Assembly (NCBI RefSeq): GCF_016469035.1
Contig: NZ_JAEHJZ010000003.1
Coordinates: 1-43,859, forward strand
DNA: 43,859 nucleotides
DNA from: Gelidibacter salicanalis
GTDB taxonomy: Bacteria; Bacteroidota; Bacteroidia; Flavobacteriales; Flavobacteriaceae
Reading direction: 5' to 3'
Part shown: piece by piece, positions 8,308 through 16,072 of the stretch
Numbering within the stretch: the first letter of the stretch is position 1
Layout of the letters: each line of letters starts with the position of its first letter
Translations under genes and position numbers: made by a program
Notes under the pieces: model-generated
Databases searched by the model: none
What the model was told of the DNA's origin: nothing
The model's input: only the letters and a program-made list of their open reading frames with translations

Positions 8308-8757
8308 TTAAGCTTCTGTTAAGCTTCGTTTTGTTTTTCTATACACATAGTTAGGATAAATGCTGCGTTTCGCAAAACGGTTTAGTTTATCGCTATTGAT
8401 CATTTTAATATACACTTGTTTGGTCACCCCAAAATACTCGTAAGTGGTGCCATCTTGAAATGTGATTTCTAGCAATAGCCCTTTGTGCGTATAATCGGCA
8501 ATACCTGAATTGGTAATCGTTTCAGTATAATTGTCCAAATTAGCGGCAATAGTTTCAGGTGCAATACTCACTAAAAAATGGTAACCATCAATAATTTTGC
8601 GACTTTGAGATTCGGCTTCTTCCTGTAAAGCATCACCATTTTGAAATTTATCAGGATGCCATTCCTTAACCAAATCACGGTAACTCTTTTTTAAAGTCTT
8701 TAATTCAACTTCAGTTTCTACTCCAAAGAGTTTTTTGTATTCATTTATGCGCTTCAT
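8308..8757 (-). CDS. J-domain protein with C-terminal KTSC domain
   Basis: A 149-residue cytoplasmic protein. Residues 1-60 form a DnaJ-type J domain with the HPD tripeptide at 34-36, which stimulates Hsp70/DnaK ATPase. Residues about 85-145 match the KTSC domain (named for the lysyl-tRNA synthetase C-terminal-like family), with FQDGTTYEYFGV and VYIKMINSDKLNRFAKRSIYPNY. The upstream TTG at 8781 is rejected because it lies inside a TACTTTTG promoter element (8786-8779); the ATG at 8757 is 21 bases after that element. KTSC function is poorly known. The fusion suggests a client-binding or RNA-related adaptor for DnaK, which is inference. It is a single-gene unit with its own promoter and terminator. 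Confidence 0.82.
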   Translation of the reverse strand: MKRINEYKKLFGVETEVELKTLKKSYRDLVKEWHPDKFQNGDALQEEAESQSRKIIDGYHFLVSIAPETIAANLDNYTETITNSGIADYTHKGLLLEITFQDGTTYEYFGVTKQVYIKMINSDKLNRFAKRSIYPNYVYRKTKRSLTEA

Positions 8758-9154
8758 TTCAATTTTTATTTGAGGGCGCAAAAGTACGTGATATTATGGT
8801 AGGATTTACTGAAAACTGCAAATAGTTGTCTTACAGGCAAAACGCCGTCTCGTTTAAATAAAGAGTTTTTTGAAACCAACTATCCTCGAGGCAGAGCCAT
8901 AGAGGTATTTCGCTGGTTTCATTTTGACCTGAAAAAGGTCAAAAACCAAAATACTGTATTTAGATTCCCGTTTTCACGGGAACGACTCCCGATATTATCG
9001 GGATCAACGGAAACCCCGAGGCAGAGCCTCGAGGAATTCTTTACGAGTAAAAAATCAGTTGTTCCTAGATTAACATTTCTGTCCACAGCAACGTATTGAC
9101 CTATAGAGCTTCTTCCTGACCTTCCTCTTAGATCAGTCGCGCAGCAGGAAACTA
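8758..9154. repeat. Non-coding block with a cluster of REP-like hairpins
   Basis: No gene is seen. At least four stem-loops occur in about 130 bases: ttttgacct/aggtcaaaa (8922-8944), ttcccgt/acgggaa (8965-8982), cccgat/atcggg (8988-9002) and cgaggc-aga-gcctcg (9017-9031). A damaged copy of the last one occurs at 8887-8898. The gcagagc core of the last hairpin recurs in the spacer near 18.0 kb with a compensating stem change. The block lies between two minus-strand genes and resembles dispersed intergenic palindromic repeats. Confidence 0.65.
8779..8786 (-). promoter_or_regulatory. Bacteroidota -7 promoter element for the J-domain gene
   Basis: TACTTTTG on the minus strand fits the TAnnTTTG consensus and lies 21 bases upstream of the ATG at 8757. 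It overlaps the alternative TTG start, which argues against that start. No clear -33 TTG was found at the usual spacing. Confidence 0.45.
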
Positions 9155-10720
9155 TTACTGCATTATCACCTCGCTAAATTTTGCATTGACCACAATAGAC
9201 TTGCCACTTGCCACATCTCCGGTTGAGAAGCTAGATATGGTGGCGTTTTTATTTTTAGGATGCTTCAATTTAGACCTACTACCTTTATAGTAGAGATTGA
9301 AGTCTGTTTTTGGGAGTACCAATAGAGCGTCACTATTTTCGAGACTAATATTCAAATTGGTAAAGGTATCAGCAATCTTGTTGATTTCTAGAGTCCCAAA
9401 ACTTCCTTCTATAATGGCATTCCCAGAAATAGTGTTCATACTAATATTTGAAGAATTGGCGCTTAAAACCATCCTATTGATGTGTTCTATTTGAGCTTTG
9501 TCCACATAGTTCAAATTCAATTCGCCCAGACTCCACTGGTTGATCAATACTGGAGAATAAGAAACATTGATGGAAGTCTGCCTTCCATCAATGTGTTCTG
9601 CTGTGAGTGCCGCATGTGAAATATCAGCTTTTAAATTCGTTATGACCGAGCTTAATTTAAGTTCGCCATGCCGGACGTTCAATTTTAATTGTGCCTTTTT
9701 GGGCATCTTAATCTGAATGGTCCTTTTGACCTTGGTCCCAGCTTTGCTCTCAATAGATTTGACAATAACCGCCTTACGTTTTTCCAAAACCTCTTGCCTA
9801 TCCTTTAATTGCCCCTGTCTGTGTTGTTGCATTTCCTGACGCGCCTCAGTCTCAACTTGCATCTTTTCAACATCTTCTTGCATTGACTTAGAGTGTTCCT
9901 GCATTATTTTGGCTTGGTCCTCCATGCGTTTTCCGTACGCTTCACCAAACTTCTCACCCCATTCTGCCCATTTCTGTCCAAAATCCTTACCCCATTTTTC
10001 TTCAAAGTTTTTACCCCATGCCTCCATCTTTTTTTCATAATCCTTGCCAAATTGTTTGCCATAGGCCTCTCCCCATTTCTCCATGTTTTTGGAATAGGTA
10101 GAGAAATCAGTTTTTCCAAATTCACGCGCCCAACCTTTCATTTTCTCTTTGTAGGCTTTTCCGTAGTTTTCCTCATAGGTCTTGCTCCATTTTTCTAAAT
10201 AAGCTTCACCATCTTTTTTATAGGCTTCATAATCAAAGATGACAGTACCAATACCATCGGGCAATTTTGGCAACTCAGGTAATTTTGGCATTTTTGGGAG
10301 ATTTGGCAACTCTGGCATTTCTGGCATTTCTGGTAATTGAGGCAGTTCAGCCATTTCCCATTCAAAGTTTCTCAAAACATCAAAAGCAGACGTATCAAAA
10401 TCAATGGGCCAACTATGTGTTCCTCCTTTTGACGTGATTGTTACTTCATCGCCAGAACCACTGATATCAATATTCCAATTTTTCAAGGCTTTTTGAAGTT
10501 CTTCCTTAGATAATTTTTCGCCTTCAATAAACGCGACCACTTCAACTTCTGGTTTATTCCAGGTATCAATTTCAATATTAACATGACTGGTGTTTAAATT
10601 GATTATCACCTCTTTATTCGCCTTCACGTTTTTGGATAACTTTTGTAGTTTCTCTTGACCACTACCGTTGACCGTGTTTAAGACCAGTATCAGCAGTGCT
10701 ATTAATTTTATATGTTTCAT
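9155..10720 (-). CDS. Secreted protein with tripeptide LPx and 19-residue aromatic repeats, adhesin-like C-terminus
   Basis: A 521-residue protein with a signal peptide (about residues 1-21), so exported. An N-terminal domain (about 22-120) and a C-terminal domain (about 330-521) have the short beta-strand pattern of DUF4097-type putative adhesins. Between them lie ten consecutive [LM]Px tripeptides (126-155). Next come five tandem 19-residue units starting at Trp178, 197, 216, 235 and 254, with aromatic or Met residues at unit positions 1, 5, 9, 13 and 17. A Gln/Met/Glu-rich predicted coiled coil follows (about 273-315). It is the last gene of a sigma/anti-sigma operon, which suggests it is the regulated output or part of an envelope sensor. 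The function is unknown. Confidence 0.75.
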   Translation of the reverse strand: MKHIKLIALLILVLNTVNGSGQEKLQKLSKNVKANKEVIINLNTSHVNIEIDTWNKPEVEVVAFIEGEKLSKEELQKALKNWNIDISGSGDEVTITSKGGTHSWPIDFDTSAFDVLRNFEWEMAELPQLPEMPEMPELPNLPKMPKLPELPKLPDGIGTVIFDYEAYKKDGEAYLEKWSKTYEENYGKAYKEKMKGWAREFGKTDFSTYSKNMEKWGEAYGKQFGKDYEKKMEAWGKNFEEKWGKDFGQKWAEWGEKFGEAYGKRMEDQAKIMQEHSKSMQEDVEKMQVETEARQEMQQHRQGQLKDRQEVLEKRKAVIVKSIESKAGTKVKRTIQIKMPKKAQLKLNVRHGELKLSSVITNLKADISHAALTAEHIDGRQTSINVSYSPVLINQWSLGELNLNYVDKAQIEHINRMVLSANSSNISMNTISGNAIIEGSFGTLEINKIADTFTNLNISLENSDALLVLPKTDFNLYYKGSRSKLKHPKNKNATISSFSTGDVASGKSIVVNAKFSEVIMQ

Positions 10721-10756
10721 ATTTTTCTTCTTTTTAATGGTTTTCAGGATGGCTTT

Positions 10757-11341
10757 TTAAGTGATATTTGCCTCATCAGGATACGTTTTTAATTCTTTTA
10801 ATTGATCTTTAAAACGATACAGCAAATTGAGTCTTAACTTTAAATTATCAATAAGCGCGTTGACCGTTGGCTCACTAGGTCCCATTTCAGTCAACTCTTC
10901 AGACAAACGCAAATATTCTTTGTTCAACTCTTCCAGACGGACAATATAACTATCAAACAGTGCTTTGTTTTCTGGTGTCAATTTTACGTTGGCCAATTCT
11001 AAATTGATGTTGGCCATATAATAGTCTTCCACCTTCTTTAAACCGGGCGAAACATCACCCAAAGATTTTATGGCAACTGTAGTATTTGGTGTATCATTAA
11101 CGGCTTCAGGCTTTTGAAAGAATTGAAACGCACCAAACGTCAACCCCAACAACACCACAATACTGGCTGCAATTTGCATAAAACGGAAACCTTTATTATG
11201 CGCATTGGGCATCGCTCCACGCTTCTCAATGGGAAGCTCCTGCTCCAGTTTTCTTAAAAACCGTGCCTCATGACCGGCAGGCATGCGTTTAACATCCTTA
11301 TTTTGGTCATTTTCAAATAATTCTCTAACGTTCTTTGGCAT
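10757..11341 (-). CDS. Membrane anti-sigma factor-like protein
   Basis: A 194-residue protein. A cytoplasmic N-terminus (about 1-50) contains GHEARFLRKLE, a pattern common in flavobacterial anti-sigma factors. It is followed by one membrane segment (about 52-70) and a periplasmic, mostly helical region. It overlaps the upstream ECF sigma gene by 17 bases, which is usual for cognate pairs and implies translational coupling. It is expected to hold the sigma factor at the membrane until an envelope signal releases it. No zinc-binding HxxxCxxC anti-sigma motif is visible, so the mechanism of release is open. The repeat-rich secreted protein follows after 36 bases. Confidence 0.7.
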   Translation of the reverse strand: MPKNVRELFENDQNKDVKRMPAGHEARFLRKLEQELPIEKRGAMPNAHNKGFRFMQIAASIVVLLGLTFGAFQFFQKPEAVNDTPNTTVAIKSLGDVSPGLKKVEDYYMANINLELANVKLTPENKALFDSYIVRLEELNKEYLRLSEELTEMGPSEPTVNALIDNLKLRLNLLYRFKDQLKELKTYPDEANIT

Positions 11342-11873
11342 TGCTTAAGGGTATTAATGATTCTTGTAATTTTAGTTTGGCTCTTGACAACTGCGTACGG
11401 GACGCCACTTCTGATATGTTCAAAATCTCTGCTATTTCCTGATGGTCATAACCCTCAATTAAATACAGCACAACTACCAATCGGTACTTTTCTGGCAGTT
11501 GGTCTATGGCCTGCTTAACCTTCTCAATGGTTATAGTGTCTTCTATCAACCATTCTTCATCTACCGGCTCAACCACTTTGAGGTGCGCCTCTTCCAAATC
11601 TTGCCAATAGTGCTTTTTGGATTTTAGCACATCGATACTTTTATTGATAACGATACGCTTTAACCAAGCTCCAAAAGTCACTTCGCCCTGGTATTGGTGC
11701 AACTTGACAAAGGCATTTATAAAAGCTTCCTGTACAACATCTTCAGCTTCCATGGTATTGCCCAAAAATTTATGGGCAACCACATACATACCATCACAAT
11801 AACAATTGTAAAGTTGTAACTGTGCTTTTCTATTGTTCTGTTTGCATTTTTCAATAAGTTCCGTTTGAAACAT
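11325..11873 (-). CDS. ECF-type RNA polymerase sigma factor
   Basis: A 182-residue extracytoplasmic-function sigma factor of the sigma-70 family. Region 2 (about residues 25-90) contains the segment DVVQEAFINAFVKLHQYQGEV. Region 4 (about 125-175) contains LPEKYRLVVVLYLIEGYDHQEIAEIL and a helix-turn-helix (SEVASRTQLSRAKLKL). There is no C-terminal extension. It heads a three-gene minus-strand operon with its putative anti-sigma factor (17-base overlap) and a secreted repeat protein, and it is divergent from a DUF2911 gene. Such operons are usually autoregulated, but no target promoter motif could be assigned from one copy. A near-consensus TATAATTTG lies upstream, with one extra base in the spacer. 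Confidence 0.92.
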   Translation of the reverse strand: MFQTELIEKCKQNNRKAQLQLYNCYCDGMYVVAHKFLGNTMEAEDVVQEAFINAFVKLHQYQGEVTFGAWLKRIVINKSIDVLKSKKHYWQDLEEAHLKVVEPVDEEWLIEDTITIEKVKQAIDQLPEKYRLVVVLYLIEGYDHQEIAEILNISEVASRTQLSRAKLKLQESLIPLSNAKER

Positions 11874-12050
11874 GCTTGGTTAGCTTTTGGTTAGTGGTGG
11901 TATTCATCTTAAAGACGAGACAAATTATAAGATGTTGCAGAATTTAATCATTTTTTTAAAAAATTATATCAACTTTCCATAAAACAGCGTTAAGAGCTTT
12001 ATAGAGCAAGCTTTTTGAATTATATTTAACCCAGGTTTAAAATTTAGTAT

Positions 12051-12626
12051 ATGAATAGGTTTTTAAAACGCCTTTTAATCATCCTCGCCGTAGTGGCTGT
12101 AGCATTGTTTTTATATTCTCATTTTGTGGAAGACATTTTCTCAAAACGACTGAGTCCAAAAGACGCTGTCAAGTTTGAGTTAAATGACACCACATTGGAA
12201 GTAATGTATAACCGCCCATTTAAAAAAGGGCGTGAAATTTTTGGCGCTCTAGTGCCTTATGACAAGGTTTGGCGTACCGGTGCCAATGAGGCCACAACGT
12301 TTACGACCAATAAAAACTTGTTGGTTGATGGACAAGCTTTGCCAGTGGGAACTTACACCCTGTGGACGGTTCCTAGGGACAGTGTTTGGATTGTCTATTT
12401 TAACACCAAAGAGTATCCATGGGGTGTAGATGAGCAAATGCAGCCGATGCGGGAGCCTAGATATGATCTTTTAGAAATTGAAGTACCTGTCATTGCTTTA
12501 GAAAATACTGTTGAGCAGTTTACAATTGCTTTTGACAATACCACTGATAATTTAAAATTGACGATGGCATGGGATCACACTAAAGTAGAAGTCCCTATGG
12601 AAGTCAGCAAAGTGCAACCAGAATAG
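12051..12626 (+). CDS. DUF2911 domain membrane-anchored protein
   Basis: A 191-residue protein with an N-terminal membrane anchor or uncleaved signal (about residues 8-24). A DUF2911 domain follows, recognisable by YNRPFKKGREIFGALVPYDKVWRTGANEAT and LPVGTYTLWTVP. The family is common in Bacteroidota, is exported and has no established biochemical role. The gene is divergent from the ECF sigma operon and lies 57 bases before meaB on the same strand. The two may share a transcript, but no functional link is known. Confidence 0.85.
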   Translation: MNRFLKRLLIILAVVAVALFLYSHFVEDIFSKRLSPKDAVKFELNDTTLEVMYNRPFKKGREIFGALVPYDKVWRTGANEATTFTTNKNLLVDGQALPVGTYTLWTVPRDSVWIVYFNTKEYPWGVDEQMQPMREPRYDLLEIEVPVIALENTVEQFTIAFDNTTDNLKLTMAWDHTKVEVPMEVSKVQPE

Positions 12627-12683
12627 CTCAGGACAACTAAATCTAGATTAATTTTTAATCTTTAATTTGAAAAACAGAATAGC

Positions 12684-13760
12684 TTGACCAATCCGCGTAA
12701 ATCTTCGGCACTAAAAGAACATGAAGGGGTTTCTGAACCTGAGACCACCAACAAGCGCGCTATTCAAGCTATAAAAACCAAGCGCCAAAGCCAACCCTCA
12801 GCCGCTGATTTGGTAAAGGGTATTTTAGCTAAAAATCTTACGGCTTTAAGTAGAGCGATCACTCTGGTAGAAAGTACCAATCCGCAGCATCTTAAAAAAG
12901 CCAATACCATCATTCAAGCCTGCTTGCCGTATGCAAACAAATCGGTACGCATTGGTATCACTGGTGTTCCAGGTGTTGGAAAAAGTACATTTATTGAAAC
13001 TTTTGGTACGTTTTTAACCTCACAAGGAAAAAAAGTGGCTGTTTTGGCTGTAGACCCAAGTAGTACGTTGAGCCATGGTTCTATTTTAGGCGATAAAACC
13101 CGGATGGAAGATTTAGTTAAAGACGATAACGCGTTTATCCGACCGTCTCCTTCTGGCACCTCTTTAGGTGGTGTAGCGCGTAAAAGTAGAGAAACCATTA
13201 TTTTATGTGAAGCCGCTGGTTTTGATACCATCTTGATAGAAACGGTTGGCGTTGGCCAGAGTGAAACGGCAGTGCACAGTATGGTAGACTTCTTTTTGTT
13301 GCTTAAATTGACCGGTGCCGGCGATGAATTGCAGGGCATTAAACGCGGTATTATGGAAATGGCGGACGCGATTGTGATTAATAAAGCAGATGGCGACAAT
13401 CTGAAAAATGCGAAAACTGCTAAAGTTGAATTTAACAGGGCACTCCACCTCTACCCGCCCAAAGAATCCGGTTGGCAACCTAAGGTTTTGCTCGCAAGTG
13501 CCTTACAGAACGAAGGCATTCCTGAGGTTTGGCAATTGATTGAAGACTATTTAGATTTATCAAAAACAACCCATTTTTTCGACCATAAACGAAACGAACA
13601 GAACAAGTTCTGGTTACTTCAAACCATTGAAGACCGTTTAAAATCGGATTTCTACAATAATCCAGCCATCAAAGCAGAATTGCAAATTCAGTTGCAGCAT
13701 ATTGAAAATGGCACAACCTCGCCGTTCGCTGCCGCAGAAGTCTTATTGGGACTGAAATAA
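12684..13760 (+). CDS. meaB: Methylmalonyl-CoA mutase-associated GTPase MeaB
   Basis: G3E-family P-loop GTPase that loads and protects adenosylcobalamin in methylmalonyl-CoA mutase, serving propionate and branched-chain catabolism. The 358-residue protein has Walker A GVPGVGKS (94-101), the block AVDPSSTLSHGSILGDKTRM, the switch ETVGVGQSE and the guanine-specificity motif NKAD. The start is a TTG at 12684: an in-frame stop lies 21 bases upstream and no ATG occurs before residue 128, which would remove the P-loop. Relative to typical MeaB there is about 40 residues of extra polar N-terminus. The mutase subunits are not in this window. Confidence 0.93.
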   Translation: MTNPRKSSALKEHEGVSEPETTNKRAIQAIKTKRQSQPSAADLVKGILAKNLTALSRAITLVESTNPQHLKKANTIIQACLPYANKSVRIGITGVPGVGKSTFIETFGTFLTSQGKKVAVLAVDPSSTLSHGSILGDKTRMEDLVKDDNAFIRPSPSGTSLGGVARKSRETIILCEAAGFDTILIETVGVGQSETAVHSMVDFFLLLKLTGAGDELQGIKRGIMEMADAIVINKADGDNLKNAKTAKVEFNRALHLYPPKESGWQPKVLLASALQNEGIPEVWQLIEDYLDLSKTTHFFDHKRNEQNKFWLLQTIEDRLKSDFYNNPAIKAELQIQLQHIENGTTSPFAAAEVLLGLK

Positions 13761-13773
13761 ATACTTTTATTCT

Positions 13774-13815
13774 TTCATATTCAAATTCAAGTTCATATTC
13801 AATTTCAATTTCATC
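13774..13815. repeat. Seven-copy degenerate hexamer array (TTCANN)
   Basis: Seven consecutive hexamers all start with ttca: ttcata, ttcaaa, ttcaag, ttcata, ttcaat, ttcaat, ttcatc. The array lies between meaB and the acyl-CoA dehydrogenase gene, about 100 bases before the latter's start. The same family, in opposite orientation, occurs at 21951-21976 upstream of mnmA. Confidence 0.7.
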
Positions 13816-13915
13816 CTCCCACGTTAAATACATTGTAAATTTCAACATGCAGCTCCTATAGTTAATTGGAAATGATTAACTTTTCAACAATTAACAAATA
13901 ACTTCCAGAAGCCCT

Positions 13916-15277
13916 ATGAAATTATTCACCAAAATAAAGTCTGTTATCCAATTGATGAAAGAGGTCGATTTTGAAGACCTGAGCAAAATTTCAGAAAAGA
14001 TAGACTTACCTAAAATAATGAAAACGGTTGGCGAATTGGATGACAAGCAGCTTGACGGACTCATGAAAATGTTGTCAGAAAAAAGCAAAAAGGGACAGCA
14101 CCAACTCCCTCCTATTGACGGCGATTTTTATGATTTGGATTTAAAATTGACCCAAGAACAACGCGCCATTCAAATGAAAGTCCGCAATTTTATGGAGGAT
14201 GAAATAGAACCGATTGCCAATGCATATTGGAATAAAGCACAATTCCCAATGGAGATTATTCCCAAATTGGCTGCCCTCAATATTTGCGGGGTCGCCTATA
14301 AAGGTTATGGCTGCCCAGACCTACCATTCCTTATGGAGGGGATTATAGCAGAAGAATTGGCACGTGTAGATGTGTCGATCTCCACATTTTTTGGCGTGCA
14401 CAGTGGATTGGCTATGGGCTCTATTTACCTGTGCGGAAGCGAAGAACAAAAACAGCAGTGGCTTCCAAAAATGCAAAAAATGGAACTGATAGGTGCTTTT
14501 GGTCTGACAGAACCCAATGTGGGGAGTGCTGTTGCCGGTGGCATGGAAACTACCTGCCGGATGGAAGGCGATGTATGGGTATTGAATGGGCAGAAAAAAT
14601 GGATAGGAAATGCCACGTTTGCTGATGTGACCATTATCTGGGCACGGGAAGAAACCACCAATAAAGTAAAAGGATTCTTAGTGCGTAAAGACACCCCAGG
14701 GTTTACAACGGAGAAAATGGAAGATAAGATGGCCCTGAGAACCGTTCAAAATGCTATTATTACACTTAACGATTGTAAAATTGAAGAAAAAGACCGACTT
14801 CAAAACGCCAATTCCTTTAGAGACACCGCTAAAGTATTACGCATGACCAGAGCAGGCGTAGCTTGGCAAGCCGTTGGTTGTGCCAGAGGCGCCTATGAAA
14901 ACGCTTTGAAATACACCAAAAAAAGAGAACAGTTTGGAAAGCCTATTGCGTCATTTCAGCTGGTCCAAAATCATTTAGTGGAAATGCTCTCCAATTTAAC
15001 AGCAATGAAAACCATGGTTTATAGACTTTCGGAATTACAGGATCAAGGTCTGTTAACCGACGAACACGCATCTTTAGCAAAGGTCTTTTGTTCCTTAAGA
15101 ACAAGAGATGTGGTGAGTCAGGCGCGTGAAGTGATGGGCGGAAACGGTATTTTACTAGAGTACAACGTCGCGCGCTTTGTTGCAGATGCAGAGGCCATTT
15201 ACTCATATGAGGGGACTAAGGAAATCAATACTTTAATTGTGGGTCGCGCGATTACGGGATATAGTGCTTTTGTATAA
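13916..15277 (+). CDS. Acyl-CoA dehydrogenase of the glutaryl-CoA dehydrogenase / ACX4 clade
   Basis: FAD-dependent acyl-CoA dehydrogenase of 453 residues. It has an extra helical N-terminus of about 75 residues and then the usual alpha/beta/alpha domains: GLTEPNVGS for flavin/substrate contact, WIGNATFAD, and the C-terminal block SYEGTKEINTLIVGRAITG with the catalytic Glu at about 432. The C-terminal Glu position is that of glutaryl-CoA dehydrogenase. However, the region RVDVSISTFFGVHSGL lacks the Arg that binds the glutaryl carboxylate in known enzymes (RVDSGYRSAMSVQSSL). It resembles the plant peroxisomal short-chain oxidase ACX4 instead, including KGYGCP. A monocarboxylic short-chain substrate is therefore more likely. 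It lies downstream of meaB after an AT-rich spacer. Confidence 0.85.
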   Translation: MKLFTKIKSVIQLMKEVDFEDLSKISEKIDLPKIMKTVGELDDKQLDGLMKMLSEKSKKGQHQLPPIDGDFYDLDLKLTQEQRAIQMKVRNFMEDEIEPIANAYWNKAQFPMEIIPKLAALNICGVAYKGYGCPDLPFLMEGIIAEELARVDVSISTFFGVHSGLAMGSIYLCGSEEQKQQWLPKMQKMELIGAFGLTEPNVGSAVAGGMETTCRMEGDVWVLNGQKKWIGNATFADVTIIWAREETTNKVKGFLVRKDTPGFTTEKMEDKMALRTVQNAIITLNDCKIEEKDRLQNANSFRDTAKVLRMTRAGVAWQAVGCARGAYENALKYTKKREQFGKPIASFQLVQNHLVEMLSNLTAMKTMVYRLSELQDQGLLTDEHASLAKVFCSLRTRDVVSQAREVMGGNGILLEYNVARFVADAEAIYSYEGTKEINTLIVGRAITGYSAFV

Positions 15278-15374
15278 AAATTTAGGTTTCTAAATTCTCT
15301 AGCACCATGTTTTGGTCACTTTAATTTTCAGAAAAAAGCATAGTCAATCACGTATTTATCACGCTACCTCGCAT

Positions 15375-15428
15375 AAAAATCCGTCAGGTCGACATTCATA
15401 GTATTGATGTTCAACTTGACGGATTTTT
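15375..15428. terminator. Bidirectional rho-independent terminator
   Basis: An inverted repeat, aaaaatccgtcaggt (15375-15389) against acttgacggattttt (15414-15428), has one G-U pair and A/T tails on both sides. It separates the converging acyl-CoA dehydrogenase (plus) and PAP2 phosphatase (minus) genes and can serve both. Confidence 0.85.
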
Positions 15429-15478
15429 TTTATTACAGAAACTAAAGATGCTGCTCTTTCTGAACTAGTACATAGACA

Positions 15479-16072
15479 CTATGCTATGGTCTTTTTAGGA
15501 GTGTTCGCATTGAACTTATCAATCAGGAAACCATTCAGCTTATAAAATAGTGTTCCTGTAATCACACCAAATATGGTGCCCAATAACACATCTAACGGAT
15601 AATGCACGCCAATATAAATACGGCTATAGCCCATTAAGAGCGCCCAGACGATGAGAAAGTATAGCATATACTTAAATCGTTTCTTTAAGGTAAGTCCAAT
15701 AAAGAAAGCCGCTGCCATAGTGTTGGAAGCATGGCCCGAGAAGAAGCCATATTGACCACCACAATTGGCTTTAACAAGACGCATCCCATCAATCAATTCC
15801 GCTAAATGGCAAGGTCTTAATCTATGAAATCCGTCTTTGAAAAGATTGGTCACCTGATCTGTTACCAAAATCATCAACGCCACCAGTACCATAGTAATGA
15901 TAATTGCCTTGATCTTCATTTGTCTAGAAATTAAATAAAGCAATATGGCATAAAAGGGAATCCAGTTAAATTTGGAGGTATAAGCCAACCAAAACGGATC
16001 CCAGGTTGGCGTTCCCAAACTGTTGAGAAATATAAACACTTCAGTGTCTAACTGTAAAATTTGATCAATCAT
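15479..16072 (-). CDS. PAP2-family membrane phosphatase
   Basis: A 197-residue membrane protein with about five to six helices and the three PAP2 phosphatase motifs. C1 is Lys79 to Arg86-Pro87 (KDGFHRLRP), C2 is FSGH (111-114), and C3 is SRIYIGVHYPLD with Arg151, His157 and Asp161. Such proteins dephosphorylate undecaprenyl pyrophosphate, phosphatidic acid or lipid A phosphates; the substrate cannot be fixed from sequence. The ATG overlaps the stop of the upstream small acidic gene by one base (TAATG on the minus strand), so translation is probably coupled. A terminator lies about 50 bases past its stop. Confidence 0.9.
   Translation of the reverse strand: MIDQILQLDTEVFIFLNSLGTPTWDPFWLAYTSKFNWIPFYAILLYLISRQMKIKAIIITMVLVALMILVTDQVTNLFKDGFHRLRPCHLAELIDGMRLVKANCGGQYGFFSGHASNTMAAAFFIGLTLKKRFKYMLYFLIVWALLMGYSRIYIGVHYPLDVLLGTIFGVITGTLFYKLNGFLIDKFNANTPKKTIA

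Noticed and set aside
8758-8781. TTG at 8781 as start of the J-domain gene
   Set aside because: It overlaps the TACTTTTG promoter element; the ATG at 8757 directly precedes the conserved J domain.
12914-13399. 161-codon minus-strand frame inside meaB
   Set aside because: Fully antisense to a well-conserved GTPase; its residue content mirrors the meaB codon pattern.
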